DNA of 64,000 bases from Bradyrhizobium sp. NP1 (GCF_030378205.1 NZ_CP127385.1:1280001-1344000); one strand, 5' to 3'; positions 16,499 to 27,015 are shown, numbered from the stretch's first letter. A program made the numbers and translations. The notes: generated from the letters alone by a model not told the origin.

Positions 16499-16517
16499 GT
16501 CCCGGGTTCGCCGGGAC
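16499..16517. repeat. Short hairpin between convergent genes
   Basis: GTCCCGG-GTTCG-CCGGGAC is a perfect 7-bp stem in the 89-nt space between the convergent VOC and GMC genes. It is of the GTCCCGG..CCGGGAC type seen repeatedly in bradyrhizobial intergenic DNA. It could serve as a bidirectional transcription stop, but there is no U-tract. Confidence 0.4.
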
Positions 16518-16539
16518 GACGGCGAACAGGATTGCCGGC

Positions 16540-18141
16540 TCAATTCACGCGCATCTCCGCCTTGATCATGTCGGCGGCCTTCTCGCCGATCATGATGGTC
16601 GGGGCGTTGGTGTTGCCGCCGATCAGGGTCGGCATGATCGAGGCGTCGACCACGCGCAAGCCGTCGAGCCCATGCACCTTCAGTTTCGGATCGACCACGG
16701 CATCGCCATCGGTGCCCATCCTGCAGGTGCCGACCGGGTGGTAGACGGTGTCGACGCGCTGGCGCAGCAGGCTACGGATATCATCGTCGGTCTTCGCGTC
16801 TGATGTGAACAAGTCCTTCTGCTGCAGCGCCTTCAGCGCCGGCGACTCCAACAGCCGCCGTGTCATCTTGAAGCCTGCGACCATGGTCTCGACGTCGCTC
16901 TCGTCGCCGAAGAAGTTCGGGTCGATCGCGGGCGGCGCCATCGGATCGGCGCTGGCGAGCCACACGCTGCCGCGGCTCTTCGGCCGCAGCACGCAGACAT
17001 GGCAGGAGAAGCCGGTGCCCCAGCGCGGCTTGCGGCCATGGTCTTCGACCATGGCCATGCAGAAGTGGAGCTGGATGTCGGGCAATTCGAGGTCGGGCCG
17101 GGTTTTCAGGAAGCCGCCGCATTCGGCGACGTTCGAGGTCAGGGGTCCGCGCCGCTCCCGGCGGTATTGCCCGATGCCTTTGAGGATGCGGCCGATCCCG
17201 CTCCACGACAGTCCTGAAAAATACGGCGCGTCAGACGCAAAGCCGAACACGAAGTCGGGGTGGTCCTGCAGGTTCTGGCCGACGCCCGGCAGATGGTGCG
17301 TGCTGGCAATGCCGTGCTTGCCGAGTGCTGCGGCATCGCCGACGCCGGATAGCATCAAGAGTTGCGGCGACTGGAAGGCGCCGGCTGCGAGAATCACTTC
17401 GCGGCGCGCGCGAAGCTGCTTCTTTTCCTTGCCTTGCAGATACTCGACGCCGACCGCGCGCTTGCCCTCGAACAGGATGCGGGTCGCCTGCGCCTGCGTC
17501 TCGACGCGCAGATTTTGCCGCTTTCCCATGAAGGGATGGATATAGCCGCGCGCCGCGCTCCAGCGCTCACCATTGTCCTGCGTCACCTGGTAGACGCCGA
17601 GCCCTTCCTGCTCGGCGCCGTTGAAGTCGTCGCGGATGCGGAACTGCGCCTCGCGCGCGCCCTGCAAAAACATCTCCTTGACCGGGTTGTCGGAGCGCAG
17701 CCCCGAGACATGCAGCGGGCCGCCCTTGCCATGATACTCGCCGTCGAGCTCGTAGTTGTGCTCCGAGCGCTTGAAGTAGGGCAGGACGTCGGCGTAAGCC
17801 CAGCCGGCATTGCCGAGCGCGGCCCAGTGGTCGTAATCGGCGCGGTGGCCGCGGATATAGACCATCGCGTTGATCGCTGAGGAGCCGCCGAGGCCCTTGC
17901 CGCGCGGCTGATAGCCGATGCGGCCGCCGAGGCCCTTCTGCGGCACGGTGTCGAACGCCCAGTTGTTGAGCTTGCCCGAGAGCATCAGGATGATGGCGCC
18001 GGGCGTGGTTACGACCCAATTGTCGCATCTGCCGCCGGCATCGAGCAGCGCAACCGACGTGCCCGCATTCTCCGAAAGCCGGCTTGCCACCGCGCAGCCG
18101 CCGCTTCCCGCGCCCACCACCACGAAATCGACCGTATCCAT
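16540..18141 (-). CDS. GMC-family FAD oxidoreductase (choline dehydrogenase-like)
   Basis: 533 residues from ATG 18141, with GGGGGATCCGGG just upstream; the longer frame is rejected because it runs through intergenic DNA. FAD-binding [10 protein letters not shown] is at about 8-17, and the GMC signature G-L-G-G-S-S-A-I-N at about 80. The C-terminal active-site His is in [13 protein letters not shown], and the second catalytic Asn is in G-G-N-T-N-A-P-T. It oxidises an alcohol, releasing electrons to O2 or quinone. Similarity is to choline/alcohol dehydrogenases, but no betaine aldehyde dehydrogenase is adjacent. Confidence 0.9.
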   Translation of the reverse strand: MDTVDFVVVGAGSGGCAVASRLSENAGTSVALLDAGGRCDNWVVTTPGAIILMLSGKLNNWAFDTVPQKGLGGRIGYQPRGKGLGGSSAINAMVYIRGHRADYDHWAALGNAGWAYADVLPYFKRSEHNYELDGEYHGKGGPLHVSGLRSDNPVKEMFLQGAREAQFRIRDDFNGAEQEGLGVYQVTQDNGERWSAARGYIHPFMGKRQNLRVETQAQATRILFEGKRAVGVEYLQGKEKKQLRARREVILAAGAFQSPQLLMLSGVGDAAALGKHGIASTHHLPGVGQNLQDHPDFVFGFASDAPYFSGLSWSGIGRILKGIGQYRRERRGPLTSNVAECGGFLKTRPDLELPDIQLHFCMAMVEDHGRKPRWGTGFSCHVCVLRPKSRGSVWLASADPMAPPAIDPNFFGDESDVETMVAGFKMTRRLLESPALKALQQKDLFTSDAKTDDDIRSLLRQRVDTVYHPVGTCRMGTDGDAVVDPKLKVHGLDGLRVVDASIMPTLIGGNTNAPTIMIGEKAADMIKAEMRVN

Positions 18142-18458
18142 CCCGGATCCCCCCTTTTCTTGACCGCCGGGGGCCGCGAAGGCCCCGGTGTTATTGGCGG
18201 CAAGGCTCTGCTTTTCCGGAACTTCTGGCAAGGGCGTTGGTTTTACGGTGCTTTTTGGCCGGACCGGACTGTCACAAATCCGGAAAAAAATTGCCGAACC
18301 GGCCTTTCCAAAGCGGGTGCGCATTGGTACATAGCGCCCGCACCCCCAGCGCTTTACGCCCTGGGGTAGCCTTCTCAGGAAGCCTCGGACATGGCATTGG
18401 CGGCCCGGCCGCCCACGGCATGCCGTTTCGGTTTCCCTGAAGGCGCGCAAAGACTTAT
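18142..18458. other. 317-bp gap upstream of the initiator tRNA
   Basis: The space between the divergent GMC gene and the tRNA contains no frame with coding character. It must hold the GMC promoter and the tRNA promoter. I see no distinct operator, and only weak -35/-10 candidates that I do not trust. Confidence 0.4.
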
Positions 18459-18535
<77 letters not shown>

Positions 18536-18564
18536 AACAGCCTCTGATCTCAAGGGGTCGTTGA

Positions 18565-18597
18565 GAAAGCCGCTCTCCGGGAGCGGCTTTCTTTTTT
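18565..18597 (+). terminator. Rho-independent terminator after tRNA-fMet
   Basis: An 11-bp stem GAAAGCCGCTC / GAGCGGCTTTC with a 5-nt loop is followed by a run of T. It is well placed 30 nt after the tRNA and should end its transcript. It would also oppose readthrough from the convergent OpgC-like gene. Confidence 0.85.
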
Positions 18598-18644
18598 GGC
18601 GGTGTCGCCCACCATGGCGCGACCCGTGCCGCAGCCTGCGCGAT

Positions 18645-19799
18645 CTACGCCGCCGGCGCCGCGCTGGCCGGCGGTTTCGCGGGCGCCTTGTCGACCCGCT
18701 TCGACCAGGACCGGTAGTAGGCGAGCACGGTCATCAGTGCGATGCCGGCCGTGCTGACCACGATCTGCATCCAGATGCTGCCGGAGACTTCGACCAGGAT
18801 CAGGTGCGCGATCACGGCGAGGAAGATGCCGGAGCAGAAAACCTCGAGCGATTGCTGGCCACACTTGATCATGGGACGGAAGACCGGCCATTCGAGGCCG
18901 GCCCAGTCGCGCGGCAGAAAGCGCGTGACGAAGAAGGCGAGCACCACGAAATGCAGGACGCGATAGGGCGCCAGGTTGGTTTTGTCGTTCGGGTTGAAGG
19001 TGTCGTAGAGCCAGGCCGGAATCAATTGCGCGAGCTCTGGGAAACGGCCGGCCAGCGTCATGACCAGCGCGAACAACAGATAGGCTGCCCCAAGGATCAG
19101 AAACGTCCGTGACTGGATGAAATGCATCGATTCGGCGGCGCCACCGAGCGCGAACCAGCCGCCGAAGACGAACATGAACTGCCAGCAGAAAGGATTGAAG
19201 TACCACGAGCCGACCGGATAGGCCGGCAGGTTCCAGCCGAAATGACGCGCGGCGAGATAAAGCAGGAATGACGCCGCCAGCGTCAGGTTCGGCCGCCGCA
19301 ACATCGTCCAGAGCACGGCAGGATACACCAGCATCAGCAGGACGTAGAGCGGCAGCACGTCCATGTTGACGGGCTTGAACGCCAGGATGAGGCCTTGATA
19401 GAGCGTCTCGGCCGGGTTGTGCATGAAGCCCGCGACGTTGAATTCGTTCTCCAGGTTTGGATTGTGATAGCGCTGGGCGAGGTAACCGATCTCGGCGATA
19501 TAGATCACGAACAGCAGAACATGCGCGACATAGATCTGCCAGGCGCGCCTGACCAGCCGGGTGCCGCCGATGATGAAGCCGCGCTCGAGCATGATCCGGG
19601 CATAGACGAAGGAGGCCGTGTAGCCCGAGATGAAGATGAAGAGGTCGGCTGCGTCGCTGAAGCCGAAGTTCTTCTGCGTGATCCAGTTGACGGCGTTGTT
19701 GGGGATGTGATCGAGATAGATCGCCCAGTTGGCGAACCCGCGCAGCAGATCAAGCCGATAGTCGCGCCCGCGTGGCGGCAGGACAGCCCTGATTTCCAT
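18645..19799 (-). CDS. OpgC-like membrane acyltransferase (paralog 1)
   Basis: 384 residues from ATG 19799, preceded by GGGGGAGCG; a much longer frame upstream is rejected. About ten hydrophobic segments. The opening R-D-Y-R-L-D-L-L-R-G ... F-L-D-H-I-P-N-N (here Y-L-D-H-I-P-N-N) is the hallmark of OpgC, an inner-membrane protein that succinylates periplasmic glucans. G-F-S-D-A-A-D-L-F-I-F-I-S-G-Y and the W-Y-F-N-P-F-x-W-Q motif confirm it. A paralog is at 27336-28469. No opgG/H is in the window, so the acceptor glycan is unknown. Divergent from the RND efflux genes. The tail is Ala/Pro/Lys-rich. Confidence 0.88.
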   Translation of the reverse strand: MEIRAVLPPRGRDYRLDLLRGFANWAIYLDHIPNNAVNWITQKNFGFSDAADLFIFISGYTASFVYARIMLERGFIIGGTRLVRRAWQIYVAHVLLFVIYIAEIGYLAQRYHNPNLENEFNVAGFMHNPAETLYQGLILAFKPVNMDVLPLYVLLMLVYPAVLWTMLRRPNLTLAASFLLYLAARHFGWNLPAYPVGSWYFNPFCWQFMFVFGGWFALGGAAESMHFIQSRTFLILGAAYLLFALVMTLAGRFPELAQLIPAWLYDTFNPNDKTNLAPYRVLHFVVLAFFVTRFLPRDWAGLEWPVFRPMIKCGQQSLEVFCSGIFLAVIAHLILVEVSGSIWMQIVVSTAGIALMTVLAYYRSWSKRVDKAPAKPPASAAPAA

Positions 19800-20084
19800 C
19801 GGTTCGCTCCCCCGTTCAGGCGTCTTGCGAATTCCGGTGTCCCAAATGCGCCCTGCGTACTCTAGCGGGTCTCTTCGATCAGCATAGTACAGGGTTGTGG
19901 GCATTTTCAGTGGCGCGGGCCGCCGCATTGGGAATCTGCACTGTCGCGAAAGTAAAGTCGTCGTGACCCCGGCGCGGGGATCAGGCCCGGTCGACGGCGC
20001 GCGGTCAGCTCTGCTATGGTGCAGGGCGGGCTTCGCCGTCACGGCGGCGAAGCGCGAATTCGAACAGCCGAAGGCCTGACCGGC

Positions 20085-21338
20085 ATGCACCTTCGTAGAG
20101 TAGCGATCAGCGCGACGGTAGGCGCCATCGTGTTGGCATCAGGCGGGCTCGGCATGTTTGCAGGCGCCGATGCCCAGGTCGGCCCCGCAGGGCCTCCGGC
20201 GGTCGGCGTGATGGAGGCGGCGAAGCGCCCCATCACCGAGTCGAACGAGTTCCTCGGTCGCATCGAGGCCCCCAACCGTGTCAGCGTCGTCGCGCGCGTC
20301 ACCGCCTTCCTGGAAAAGCGCAATTTCGTCGAAGGCGCGGAAGTCAAGACCGGCGACCTGCTTTACCAGCTCGAGCGCGGCCCCTTCGAGGCCGACCTCA
20401 AGTCGAAACAGGCGCAGGTCGCGCAGCTCCAGGCGACGCTCGTCAACGCCAAGCTGACGACCGATCGCGCCAGGACGCTGCTCAGCGGCCCGGCCGGGCA
20501 GCAATCCACCTATGACGCCGCGATCGCCAACCAGCAGAGCCTGGAGGCGCAGGTGCAGGCCGCGCAGGCGCAGGTCGATCTGTCGAAGATCAACCTCGAC
20601 TACACCGAAATCCGCTCGCCGATCGACGGCAGGATCGGCCGCACGGCCGTGACCGAAGGCAATGTGGTGAGCCCGAGTTCCGGCGTGCTGACCACGATCG
20701 TCAGCCAGGACCCGATGTATGTGACCTTTCCGGTTTCGCTTCGCGAGGGGCTGGCCTTGCGCGACCGCTATGCGGTGATCGGCGGCTTCAAGGCGGTCGT
20801 GATCCGGCTTCGCCTGCCGGACGGCCGTCTCTACGACGAGGTCGGGGAACTCAACTTCGTCAACAACACGATCGCGCAGAACACCGACACCATCACGCTG
20901 CGTGGCACGATCCCCAACCCACCCCTGCCGCATTTGTCGACCGGACGGCTGACCGAGCGCGAACTCACCGATAACGAGTTCGTCACCGTGCTCCTGGAAG
21001 GCGTGCAGCCGGTCGAGGTGGTGGCGATCCCGCGCTCGGCCGTGCTCTCGGATCAGCAAGGCGAATATGTCTTTGTCCTCGGCGCCGACAACAAGGCCGA
21101 GCAGCGGCGGATCAAGCTGGGGCAATCGACCTCCACGATCGCGTCAGTGACGGAAGGCCTTTCGGCCGGCGACAAGGTGATCGTCGAGGGCCTGCAGCGG
21201 GTGCGGCCGGGCGAGGCCGTGACGCCGGGGCCCGCGAGCACGCTGATCCAGTCGAGCATGAAGGTCAGCGCGGACGATGGCGGCAGCCAGAAGGCCGGCA
21301 GCGGCATCGGGCCGAAGCCGGCGGGCGCGAACCCATGA
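20085..21338 (+). CDS. RND efflux periplasmic adaptor (AcrA/MexE-like)
   Basis: 417 residues from ATG 20085. Signal peptide about 1-29 (hydrophobic, ends ADA). A barrel-sandwich hybrid contains [13 protein letters not shown], a coiled-coil hairpin with K-Q-A-Q-V-A-Q-L-Q repeats covers about 100-165, and [14 protein letters not shown] is typical of membrane fusion proteins. It bridges the inner-membrane pump encoded next to an outer-membrane channel. Its stop overlaps the pump start by 4 nt, so the two are translationally coupled. No TolC-type gene lies in the window. Confidence 0.93.
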   Translation: MHLRRVAISATVGAIVLASGGLGMFAGADAQVGPAGPPAVGVMEAAKRPITESNEFLGRIEAPNRVSVVARVTAFLEKRNFVEGAEVKTGDLLYQLERGPFEADLKSKQAQVAQLQATLVNAKLTTDRARTLLSGPAGQQSTYDAAIANQQSLEAQVQAAQAQVDLSKINLDYTEIRSPIDGRIGRTAVTEGNVVSPSSGVLTTIVSQDPMYVTFPVSLREGLALRDRYAVIGGFKAVVIRLRLPDGRLYDEVGELNFVNNTIAQNTDTITLRGTIPNPPLPHLSTGRLTERELTDNEFVTVLLEGVQPVEVVAIPRSAVLSDQQGEYVFVLGADNKAEQRRIKLGQSTSTIASVTEGLSAGDKVIVEGLQRVRPGEAVTPGPASTLIQSSMKVSADDGGSQKAGSGIGPKPAGANP

Positions 21339-24300
21339 TCTCGTCGGTCTTCGTCGATCGCCCGCGGCTTGCGATCGTGATCGCGTTCGTCATCACGATC
21401 GCGGGCGCGCTGGCGCTGCTGCAGATCCCGGTGGCGCAATTCCCCGATATCGTGCCGCCACAGGTCACGGTCACCGCCAACTTTCCCGGCGCCTCCGCGG
21501 AAGTGGTGGAATCCAGCGTCGCCCAGCCGCTCGAGGCCCAGGTCGTCGGCGTCGACAAGATGCTCTACATGAAGTCGACCAGCGGCAATGACGGCAGCTA
21601 CACGCTGACCGTCTCGTTCGCGCTCGGCACCAATCCCGACATCAACACCGTCAACGTCAACAACCGCGTGCAGAGCGCGCTGGCGCAACTACCGACCGAG
21701 GTGCAGGCGCAGGGCCTCGTCGTGCAGAAGCGTTCGTCGGCGGTGCTTCAGTTCATCGTGCTGTACAGCAAGAACGGCGCGCAGGACCCGCTGTTCATCA
21801 CCAACTACGCCATCATCAACGTGCTGGACGCGATTTCCCGCACGCCCGGCGTCGGCCAGGCGACGCTGTTCGCCAAGCTGAACTATTCGATGCGCATCTG
21901 GTTCGATACGCAGCGCCTCACCAGCCTTAACCTGGCGCCCTCGGACGTGATCGCGGCGATCCGCGCCCAGAGCGTGCAGGCGCCGGTCGGCCGCATCGGC
22001 GCCCGCCCGATCAGCGATGACCAGCAGTTCCAGTTCAACGTGCAGACGCAAGGCAGGCTGACCACCTCGGCTCAGTTCGGCAATATCGTGCTGCGTGCCA
22101 ATCCGGACGGCTCGATTCTGCGCATCAAGGACGTCGCGCGCGTCGAGATCGGCGCGCAGAACATGGACAGCGAGTCGCGGATCGACGGCCAGGCCGGCGT
22201 GCCCATGGGCATCTATCTCGCGCCCGGCGCCAACGCGGTGACGACGGCGAAGGCCGTGCAGGCGACGCTCGCCAAATTGTCGGAGCGGTTTCCGCCAGGG
22301 CTGACCTACCTCGTGCAGTACGACTCCACGACCTTTGTCACCGATACCATCAGGGAGGTGCTGAAGACGCTGGGCGAGGCCTTCGTGCTTGTCGTCATCG
22401 TCGTGTTCCTGTTCCTCGGCAACCTGCGCGCCACCGTGATTCCGGCGGTCGCCGTTCCCGTCAGCCTGATCGGCGCCTTCGCGGTCCTGCTCGCGCTCGG
22501 CTATTCCGCCAACACGGTGTCGCTGCTCGCAATGGTGCTCGCGATCGGCATCGTGGTCGACGATGCCATCGTCGTGGTCGAGAATGTCGAGCGCGTGATG
22601 GAGGAGGAGCCGGAGCTTTCGCCCGCCGACGCCACCAAGAAGGCGATGGCGCAGATCACCGCGCCGATCATCGCGATCTCGCTGGTGCTGTTGTCGGTGT
22701 TCGTGCCGATCGCGTTCATCCCCGGCATCTCCGGCACGCTGTTCCGCCAGTTCGCGGTGACCATCAGCGCGGCGATGGTGATTTCGGCGCTGAACGCGCT
22801 GACGCTCTCGCCGGCGCTGTGTGCGGTGTTCCTGCGCCACACCGGACCGCGGCGCGGCGTCATGGCGCGTTTGCTCGGCGGTATCGACTGGGTTCGCGAC
22901 CGTTACGCCGGCCTCGTGCGCCGCCTGCTGCGGGTTGCGCTGCTGGCGCTGGTCGCAGTCCTGGTGCTTGCCGGCGGCATCTTTGGCGTGTCGCGCATCA
23001 CGCCGACCGGCTTTTTGCCCGAAGAGGATCAGGGCGCGTTCTTCATCGCGGTGCAGTTGCCCGACGGCGCCTCGGTGGCGCGCACCAGCGAGGTGACCAA
23101 GCAGGTCGAGGCGCTCTTGAAGCAGATCCCCGCGATCGACCACGTGCTCTCGATCATCGGCTTCTCGCTGCTCGACGGCGGTAACGAACCGAATTCGGCG
23201 TTCATGGTCGCGCGCATGAAGCCGTTCGCGGATCGCCAGGCGGCGGCGGACTCGGTGCAGGCGACGATCCGGCGCACCTTCGGCGCGGGAGCGCAGATCC
23301 GCCAGGCCAGCATCCTGCCGTTCAACCTGCCGCCGATCATCGGACTGTCGACATCGGGCGGCTTCGAATATCAGCTTGAGGCGCTGGAGGGCCAGGATCC
23401 GGCCGCCATCGGCAGCGTGGTGAGCGGCCTGATCAGTGTCGCCAACCGCGACCCGCGGCTGACCCGCGTGTTCACGACCTACACCGCGACCAACCCGTCG
23501 ATCTATCTCGATATCGACCGCGCCAAGGCGCAGGCGCTCGGGCTGAACATGGCCGACGTCTTCACGGCGCTGCAGGCCACGCTCGGCGGCTTCTACGTCA
23601 ACAACTTCAACCTGTTCGGCCGCACCTGGCAGGTCAATGTCCAGGGCGAGGCGGCCAATCGCGGCGACATTCCCGATATCTGGCAGATCTATGTGCGCAA
23701 CGCGACCGGCGAGATGGTGCCGATGCGCTCCATCGCCAGCATCAGGATCGTGACCGGGCCGCAGGTGATCACGCGCTACAACAACTATCGCTCGGTCACC
23801 ATCAATGGCGGACCGGCGGCCGGCGTCTCCTCCGGCACGGCGATCGCCGCGATGGCCGCGCTGTCGCAGTCGACGCTGCCGGCGGGCTATTCCTTCGAGT
23901 GGACCGGCACCGCCTATCAGGAGCAGGCGGCCTCCGGGCAGACCGGAATCATCCTCGGCCTTGCCGTGCTGTTCGCCTATCTGTTCCTGGTGGCGCTGTA
24001 TGAAAGCTGGACGATCCCGATTCCCGTGCTGCTGGCGGTCGTGGTCGGCGTGCTCGGCTCCTATCTCGCCATCAAGGTCGCCGGCCTCAATCTCGACCTC
24101 TACGGCCAGATCGGGCTCGTGGTGCTGATCGCGCTGGCCGCCAAGAACGGCATCCTGATCGTCGAGTTCGCCAAGGAGCAGCGCGAGGCCGGTCTTCCCG
24201 TCGAGGACGCCGCGGTGCTGGGATCGCAGATGCGCTTCCGCGCGGTGATGATGACGTCGATCGCCTTTATCCTCGGCCTGGTGCCGCTGGTGGTCGCAAC

Positions 24301-24481
24301 CGGCGCCGCCGAGATCAGCCGCCGCGCGGTCGGCACCGCGGTGTTCGGCGGCATGCTCGCGGCAAGCTCGATCGGCATCTTTTTGGTGCCGATGCTCTAC
24401 GTGACCTTCCAGCACTGGCGCGAGGCCGCCAAGCAGCGCTTCGGCAAGCCGCACGCTGTATCGCATCCCCCGGCGGAGTGA
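21335..24481 (+). CDS. RND efflux pump, HAE1 family inner-membrane subunit
   Basis: 1048 residues, full length for AcrB/MexF-type pumps. The architecture is TM1, a large periplasmic loop (about 35-335), TM2-6, a second periplasmic loop (about 560-860) and TM7-12. The proton-relay Asp pair is visible in [13 protein letters not shown]. It exports hydrophobic compounds using the proton gradient as a trimer. Starts inside the adaptor gene (ATGA overlap). Substrate unknown; no adjacent TetR or LysR regulator, which is unusual. Confidence 0.95.
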   Translation: MISSVFVDRPRLAIVIAFVITIAGALALLQIPVAQFPDIVPPQVTVTANFPGASAEVVESSVAQPLEAQVVGVDKMLYMKSTSGNDGSYTLTVSFALGTNPDINTVNVNNRVQSALAQLPTEVQAQGLVVQKRSSAVLQFIVLYSKNGAQDPLFITNYAIINVLDAISRTPGVGQATLFAKLNYSMRIWFDTQRLTSLNLAPSDVIAAIRAQSVQAPVGRIGARPISDDQQFQFNVQTQGRLTTSAQFGNIVLRANPDGSILRIKDVARVEIGAQNMDSESRIDGQAGVPMGIYLAPGANAVTTAKAVQATLAKLSERFPPGLTYLVQYDSTTFVTDTIREVLKTLGEAFVLVVIVVFLFLGNLRATVIPAVAVPVSLIGAFAVLLALGYSANTVSLLAMVLAIGIVVDDAIVVVENVERVMEEEPELSPADATKKAMAQITAPIIAISLVLLSVFVPIAFIPGISGTLFRQFAVTISAAMVISALNALTLSPALCAVFLRHTGPRRGVMARLLGGIDWVRDRYAGLVRRLLRVALLALVAVLVLAGGIFGVSRITPTGFLPEEDQGAFFIAVQLPDGASVARTSEVTKQVEALLKQIPAIDHVLSIIGFSLLDGGNEPNSAFMVARMKPFADRQAAADSVQATIRRTFGAGAQIRQASILPFNLPPIIGLSTSGGFEYQLEALEGQDPAAIGSVVSGLISVANRDPRLTRVFTTYTATNPSIYLDIDRAKAQALGLNMADVFTALQATLGGFYVNNFNLFGRTWQVNVQGEAANRGDIPDIWQIYVRNATGEMVPMRSIASIRIVTGPQVITRYNNYRSVTINGGPAAGVSSGTAIAAMAALSQSTLPAGYSFEWTGTAYQEQAASGQTGIILGLAVLFAYLFLVALYESWTIPIPVLLAVVVGVLGSYLAIKVAGLNLDLYGQIGLVVLIALAAKNGILIVEFAKEQREAGLPVEDAAVLGSQMRFRAVMMTSIAFILGLVPLVVATGAAEISRRAVGTAVFGGMLAASSIGIFLVPMLYVTFQHWREAAKQRFGKPHAVSHPPAE

Positions 24482-24591
24482 TCAGCGCATAAGGGATCAT
24501 TGGCGGCACGGCGCCGCTTGCCGCGCCCACAGGCCGCGGAACCCGCGTCACATGAACGTGACTCGCGCGCTGCCGCAGGCGTCGCGCTGAC

Positions 24592-24605
24592 TTGATCTGG
24601 ATCAA
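24592..24605 (+). promoter_or_regulatory. FixK/FNR-type box TTGAT-N4-ATCAA
   Basis: TTGATCTGGATCAA is an exact match to the FNR/FixK consensus. It is 66 nt upstream of the ATG of the exported Gly/Tyr-rich protein, compatible with activation under low oxygen. Established consensus; the regulation itself is inferred. Confidence 0.75.
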
Positions 24606-24671
24606 GCCGCAAGCGGCGGGCGCGCGCGGAAGGTGGCCGCCTCGTTGATGTTCCCGCAACGGAGAAAGCCC

Positions 24672-25157
24672 ATGAAACACGTCAGAACATCTGCCATTGC
24701 AGCTTCCGCCTTCGCATGCGCTGCGCTGTTCTCTTTCAGTTGGTCCGAGCAAAGCGGCGTCTCGATGTCGGTCGAGAGCGCGCAAGCCCGGGTCGGCCGG
24801 CCGCTGACCCCCATGAGTGGGGCAGGCGTGGCGCGTCGGCAGGCGCGGCGTGGGGCGTATGGTGTCGGGGTGGCAGGTGCTGCTGCGGTCGGCACGGCTG
24901 CCGCAATCGGCACGGCAGCCGCGGTCGCCAGTGGACCTTACTACGGCACACAGGGCTACTATGCCGGCGGCCCCTATTATCAGGGCACCGGGTACTACGG
25001 TGGCCGCCCGTATTATCAGGGAGCCGGATATTACACCGGTGGTCCTTTTGCGGCCTATGGCTGGAGCGGGCAGGATTATGCGACCCGCAATGGTTTCACC
25101 TGCACGCCCGGCACCATGACCAAGCTTGATGACGGCCACATGTATCGCTGTCAGTGA
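24672..25157 (+). CDS. Exported Gly/Tyr-rich small protein (paralog-like 1)
   Basis: 161 residues from ATG 24672, with GGAGAA upstream. A signal peptide covers about 1-25. After an Arg-rich linker comes an Ala/Gly-rich hydrophobic segment (about 68-88), then repeats of the kind G-x-Y-Y-x-G-G-P-Y-Y-Q-G, and a conserved-looking C-terminal Y-A-T-R-N-G-F-T-C-T-P-G-T with two cysteines. Likely a surface or periplasmic protein, but I cannot assign a role. Preceded by a FixK/FNR box and followed by a hairpin. Confidence 0.7.
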   Translation: MKHVRTSAIAASAFACAALFSFSWSEQSGVSMSVESAQARVGRPLTPMSGAGVARRQARRGAYGVGVAGAAAVGTAAAIGTAAAVASGPYYGTQGYYAGGPYYQGTGYYGGRPYYQGAGYYTGGPFAAYGWSGQDYATRNGFTCTPGTMTKLDDGHMYRCQ

Positions 25158-25164
25158 CGGCTGA

Positions 25165-25200
25165 ACGGAGAGAGGCGGCTCCCTGAGCCGCCTCCTCTCG
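25165..25200 (+). terminator. Hairpin downstream of the Gly/Tyr-rich gene
   Basis: AGGCGGCT-CCCTG-AGCCGCCT forms an 8-bp stem extended by GAG/CTC pairs on the outside. It begins about 10 nt after the stop. A U-tract is lacking, so efficiency is uncertain. Confidence 0.55.
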
Positions 25201-25283
25201 AAATACGCCTCCCGCAGAAGGGGCTCGCCACGGCTCGCGGCGCAAGAGCGCCTGAGCGGGCGCCGGCTTACGGCGGCCTGCGT

Positions 25284-25622
25284 TTACGGCCGGGTCGAGT
25301 CCGCCAGCTTTTCCGGCTCCCGGTGCTCGGCCTGCATGGCGGGCGCAGTGCCTGAATCCGGTCGACGGCTTATTCCGGGCAAGGCGACATCAGGTTGAAC
25401 GACATAGGACAGTACAGGGCACAGCTCAGCGCGATCACGCCAGGCGGTATCGGCCAGTTCACGACACCCGGCGTTGACAAGGGTCCAGGTCACGCCGTCT
25501 GTGGATCTGACGATGGTGCTACAGTTCGGACAACGCGTCTGCATACGGGTGCACAGCTTCCGCTCGAATTCTTCAGGCCTTGTTGCTTCCAGAACGAAAC
25601 TGATTTGGCTGCCGGCAATCAT
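25284..25622 (-). CDS. Small hypothetical protein with C-x2-C motif
   Basis: 112 residues. The first 75 look protein-like: F-V-L-E-A-T-R-P-E-E-F-E-R-K-L-C, then C-P-N-C-S-T-I-V and L-A-D-T-A-W-R-D-R-A-E-L-C-P. The four cysteines could bind zinc. The C-terminal 35 residues are low in order. No ribosome binding site is obvious. I do not recognise a named family. It follows the DUF2147 gene on the same strand by 33 nt and may be co-transcribed. Confidence 0.42.
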   Translation of the reverse strand: MIAGSQISFVLEATRPEEFERKLCTRMQTRCPNCSTIVRSTDGVTWTLVNAGCRELADTAWRDRAELCPVLSYVVQPDVALPGISRRPDSGTAPAMQAEHREPEKLADSTRP

Positions 25623-25655
25623 TGGATGCCGGTCAGGCGAAACTTTGAAAGCATC

Positions 25656-26129
25656 TCAGCGGCCGTTCGCCCGCGACCACGTTTCGCTGCCGCAAAGCGG
25701 ACCTACGCAGCCGCGGACCTTGAGGGCATTCTCGTCCGGCAAGCTGATCGTTGCGTCGTACGTCTTGCCGTCGTCGGCGTTATAGATCCGTCCCGCCCAG
25801 TCCTTGTCGCCGCGCGATTTCATGTTCGAAAGAATGGAAAGGCCCAGAATCCTTCGCGTGGTCAGCGCGGGATTGGGGTTCTTGTCGTCCACCTGAGGCT
25901 TGCTGGTCGCGCGATCGATGGGCTCCTTCAGCCAGACGATGCGACCGCAAATGCCCGGCCCGCAGCGGCTGATCTGAATCTTGGCGTCGCCGGCCTGGGT
26001 GAGCCAGACACCGGCGACGTCGGCGGCGGCGATGTCGGATGGAAGCGAAAGGCCCAGCACCGACGCCAGCAAGACAAGGCTCTTGCCGCGGGCGAGGGGC
26101 AGCATCGTCGGTAGTGTAAGCACACTCAT
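25656..26129 (-). CDS. Exported DUF2147 protein (paralog 1)
   Basis: 157 residues from ATG 26129. A signal peptide of about 35 residues ends at I-A-A-A. The mature domain has the DUF2147 pattern G-V-W-L-T-Q-A-G-D-A-K-I-Q-I-S-R-C-G, G-I-C-G-R-I-V-W-L, D-D-K-N-P-N-P and Y-N-A-D-D-G-K-T-Y. It forms a small periplasmic beta-barrel-like fold of unknown role. A closely similar gene lies at 63569-64000. The four cysteines likely form disulfides. The start is 2 nt after the stop of a possible upstream small gene. Confidence 0.85.
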   Translation of the reverse strand: MSVLTLPTMLPLARGKSLVLLASVLGLSLPSDIAAADVAGVWLTQAGDAKIQISRCGPGICGRIVWLKEPIDRATSKPQVDDKNPNPALTTRRILGLSILSNMKSRGDKDWAGRIYNADDGKTYDATISLPDENALKVRGCVGPLCGSETWSRANGR

Positions 26130-26131
26130 AC

Positions 26132-26392
26132 TCAATCTTTGGCGGGTGGAAAGGTTAGGATTTGTGCGACGCGGGGCGGCCTCTCCGCACGGTTGGCATC
26201 CAGGTTGCGACCGCGCAAAACCCGCAGAAGTTCCGGTAGATAGTACCTCCACCACACTTTCCGCAGGCTGGTCAGCCACTCGATATCGCGGCCGGTGATG
26301 AACATGCAGGGGATCTCGCCGAATGCGGGCGCTGGAAGGCCCGGCAGACCGAAGGAGAAGCGCAGCTTGCGACTCGCCTTAATCCGCCCCAC
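26132..26392 (-). CDS. Doubtful small open frame coupled to DUF2147
   Basis: 86 residues (or 57 from an internal ATG at 26305). Its TGA is followed after 2 nt by the ATG of the DUF2147 gene, a spacing typical of coupled genes. The sequence has a Trp-rich patch (K-V-W-W-R-Y-Y-L) but no recognisable domain. Listed because of the spacing; it may be chance. Confidence 0.28.
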   Translation of the reverse strand: MGRIKASRKLRFSFGLPGLPAPAFGEIPCMFITGRDIEWLTSLRKVWWRYYLPELLRVLRGRNLDANRAERPPRVAQILTFPPAKD

Positions 26393-26537
26393 GTCAGTGG
26401 CAGCAAAACCGGCCGGCCAAAATATAAAAGTTATATATGCCTGTGGATTGTTCTAGGCTGGCTGGCCCCTGGCAACCTTGCGGCAGGGGCATCGGTCGCC
26501 GGCGTGTGCTTGTCGCAGGCACCTGCCGGCCGGTCGC

Positions 26538-26551
26538 TTGAGCCAGATCAA
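26538..26551 (+). promoter_or_regulatory. FixK/FNR-like box TTGA-N6-TCAA
   Basis: TTGAGCCAGATCAA fits the TTGA-N6-TCAA core of FNR/FixK sites with one deviation from the inner consensus. It ends 59 nt before the ATG of the second Gly/Tyr-rich exported protein, the same arrangement as the box at 24592. Confidence 0.6.
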
Positions 26552-26610
26552 GCGCGATCACTTGCGGCCATGGAAGGTTTTTCAGCATGACATGAGGAAG
26601 GAGTAGAGCA

Positions 26611-27015
26611 ATGAGCATCGTGAAAACGGCAGTTGCATGCACCCTGTCAGGAGCGCTGATCGCGAGCCTGAGCGGCCCGGTCTCCGCGGCACCGCTGCCG
26701 ACCCATGTGTCGACCATGAAGTCGATGGTGGCGGACGGGCCGACGCAGGTCTATTGGCGCGGCGGCTGGGGCTGGGGACGTGGCGGCTGGGGTTGGGGCG
26801 GCGCTGCGCTGGCAGGCGCCCTCATCGGCGGCGCGATCGCGAGCAGCGCCTATGGGCCTTACGGCTACTATGGCGATCCATATTATGCATATTCCTATCC
26901 CGCCTACGGCTATTATCGCCCGCGCGCGGTCTACTACGGCGGCTACGGGCCCTATGGCGGCGGCTACTACAGGCCCTATCCGGGCTATGGCTATTACGGC
27001 GGCGGCTACTGGTGA
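26611..27015 (+). CDS. Exported Gly/Tyr-rich small protein 2
   Basis: 134 residues. Signal peptide about 1-26 (ends VSAA). Then Y-W-R-G-G-W-G-W-G-R-G-G-W-G-W-G, an Ala/Gly hydrophobic stretch A-L-A-G-A-L-I-G-G-A-I-A, and a tail built almost wholly of Gly, Tyr and Pro repeats ending G-G-Y-W. Such proteins are common and poorly understood in Bradyrhizobium. A surface, matrix or envelope-associated role is possible. The gene shares layout (signal peptide, G/A helix, G/Y repeats) and an upstream FixK-like box with the gene at 24672. Confidence 0.75.
   Translation: MSIVKTAVACTLSGALIASLSGPVSAAPLPTHVSTMKSMVADGPTQVYWRGGWGWGRGGWGWGGAALAGALIGGAIASSAYGPYGYYGDPYYAYSYPAYGYYRPRAVYYGGYGPYGGGYYRPYPGYGYYGGGYW

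Noticed and set aside
21689..24466. 925-codon minus-strand frame opposite the RND pump
   Set aside because: Shadow frame. The plus-strand AcrB-type protein is full length with all family motifs, and the antisense translation is low-complexity H/R/D.
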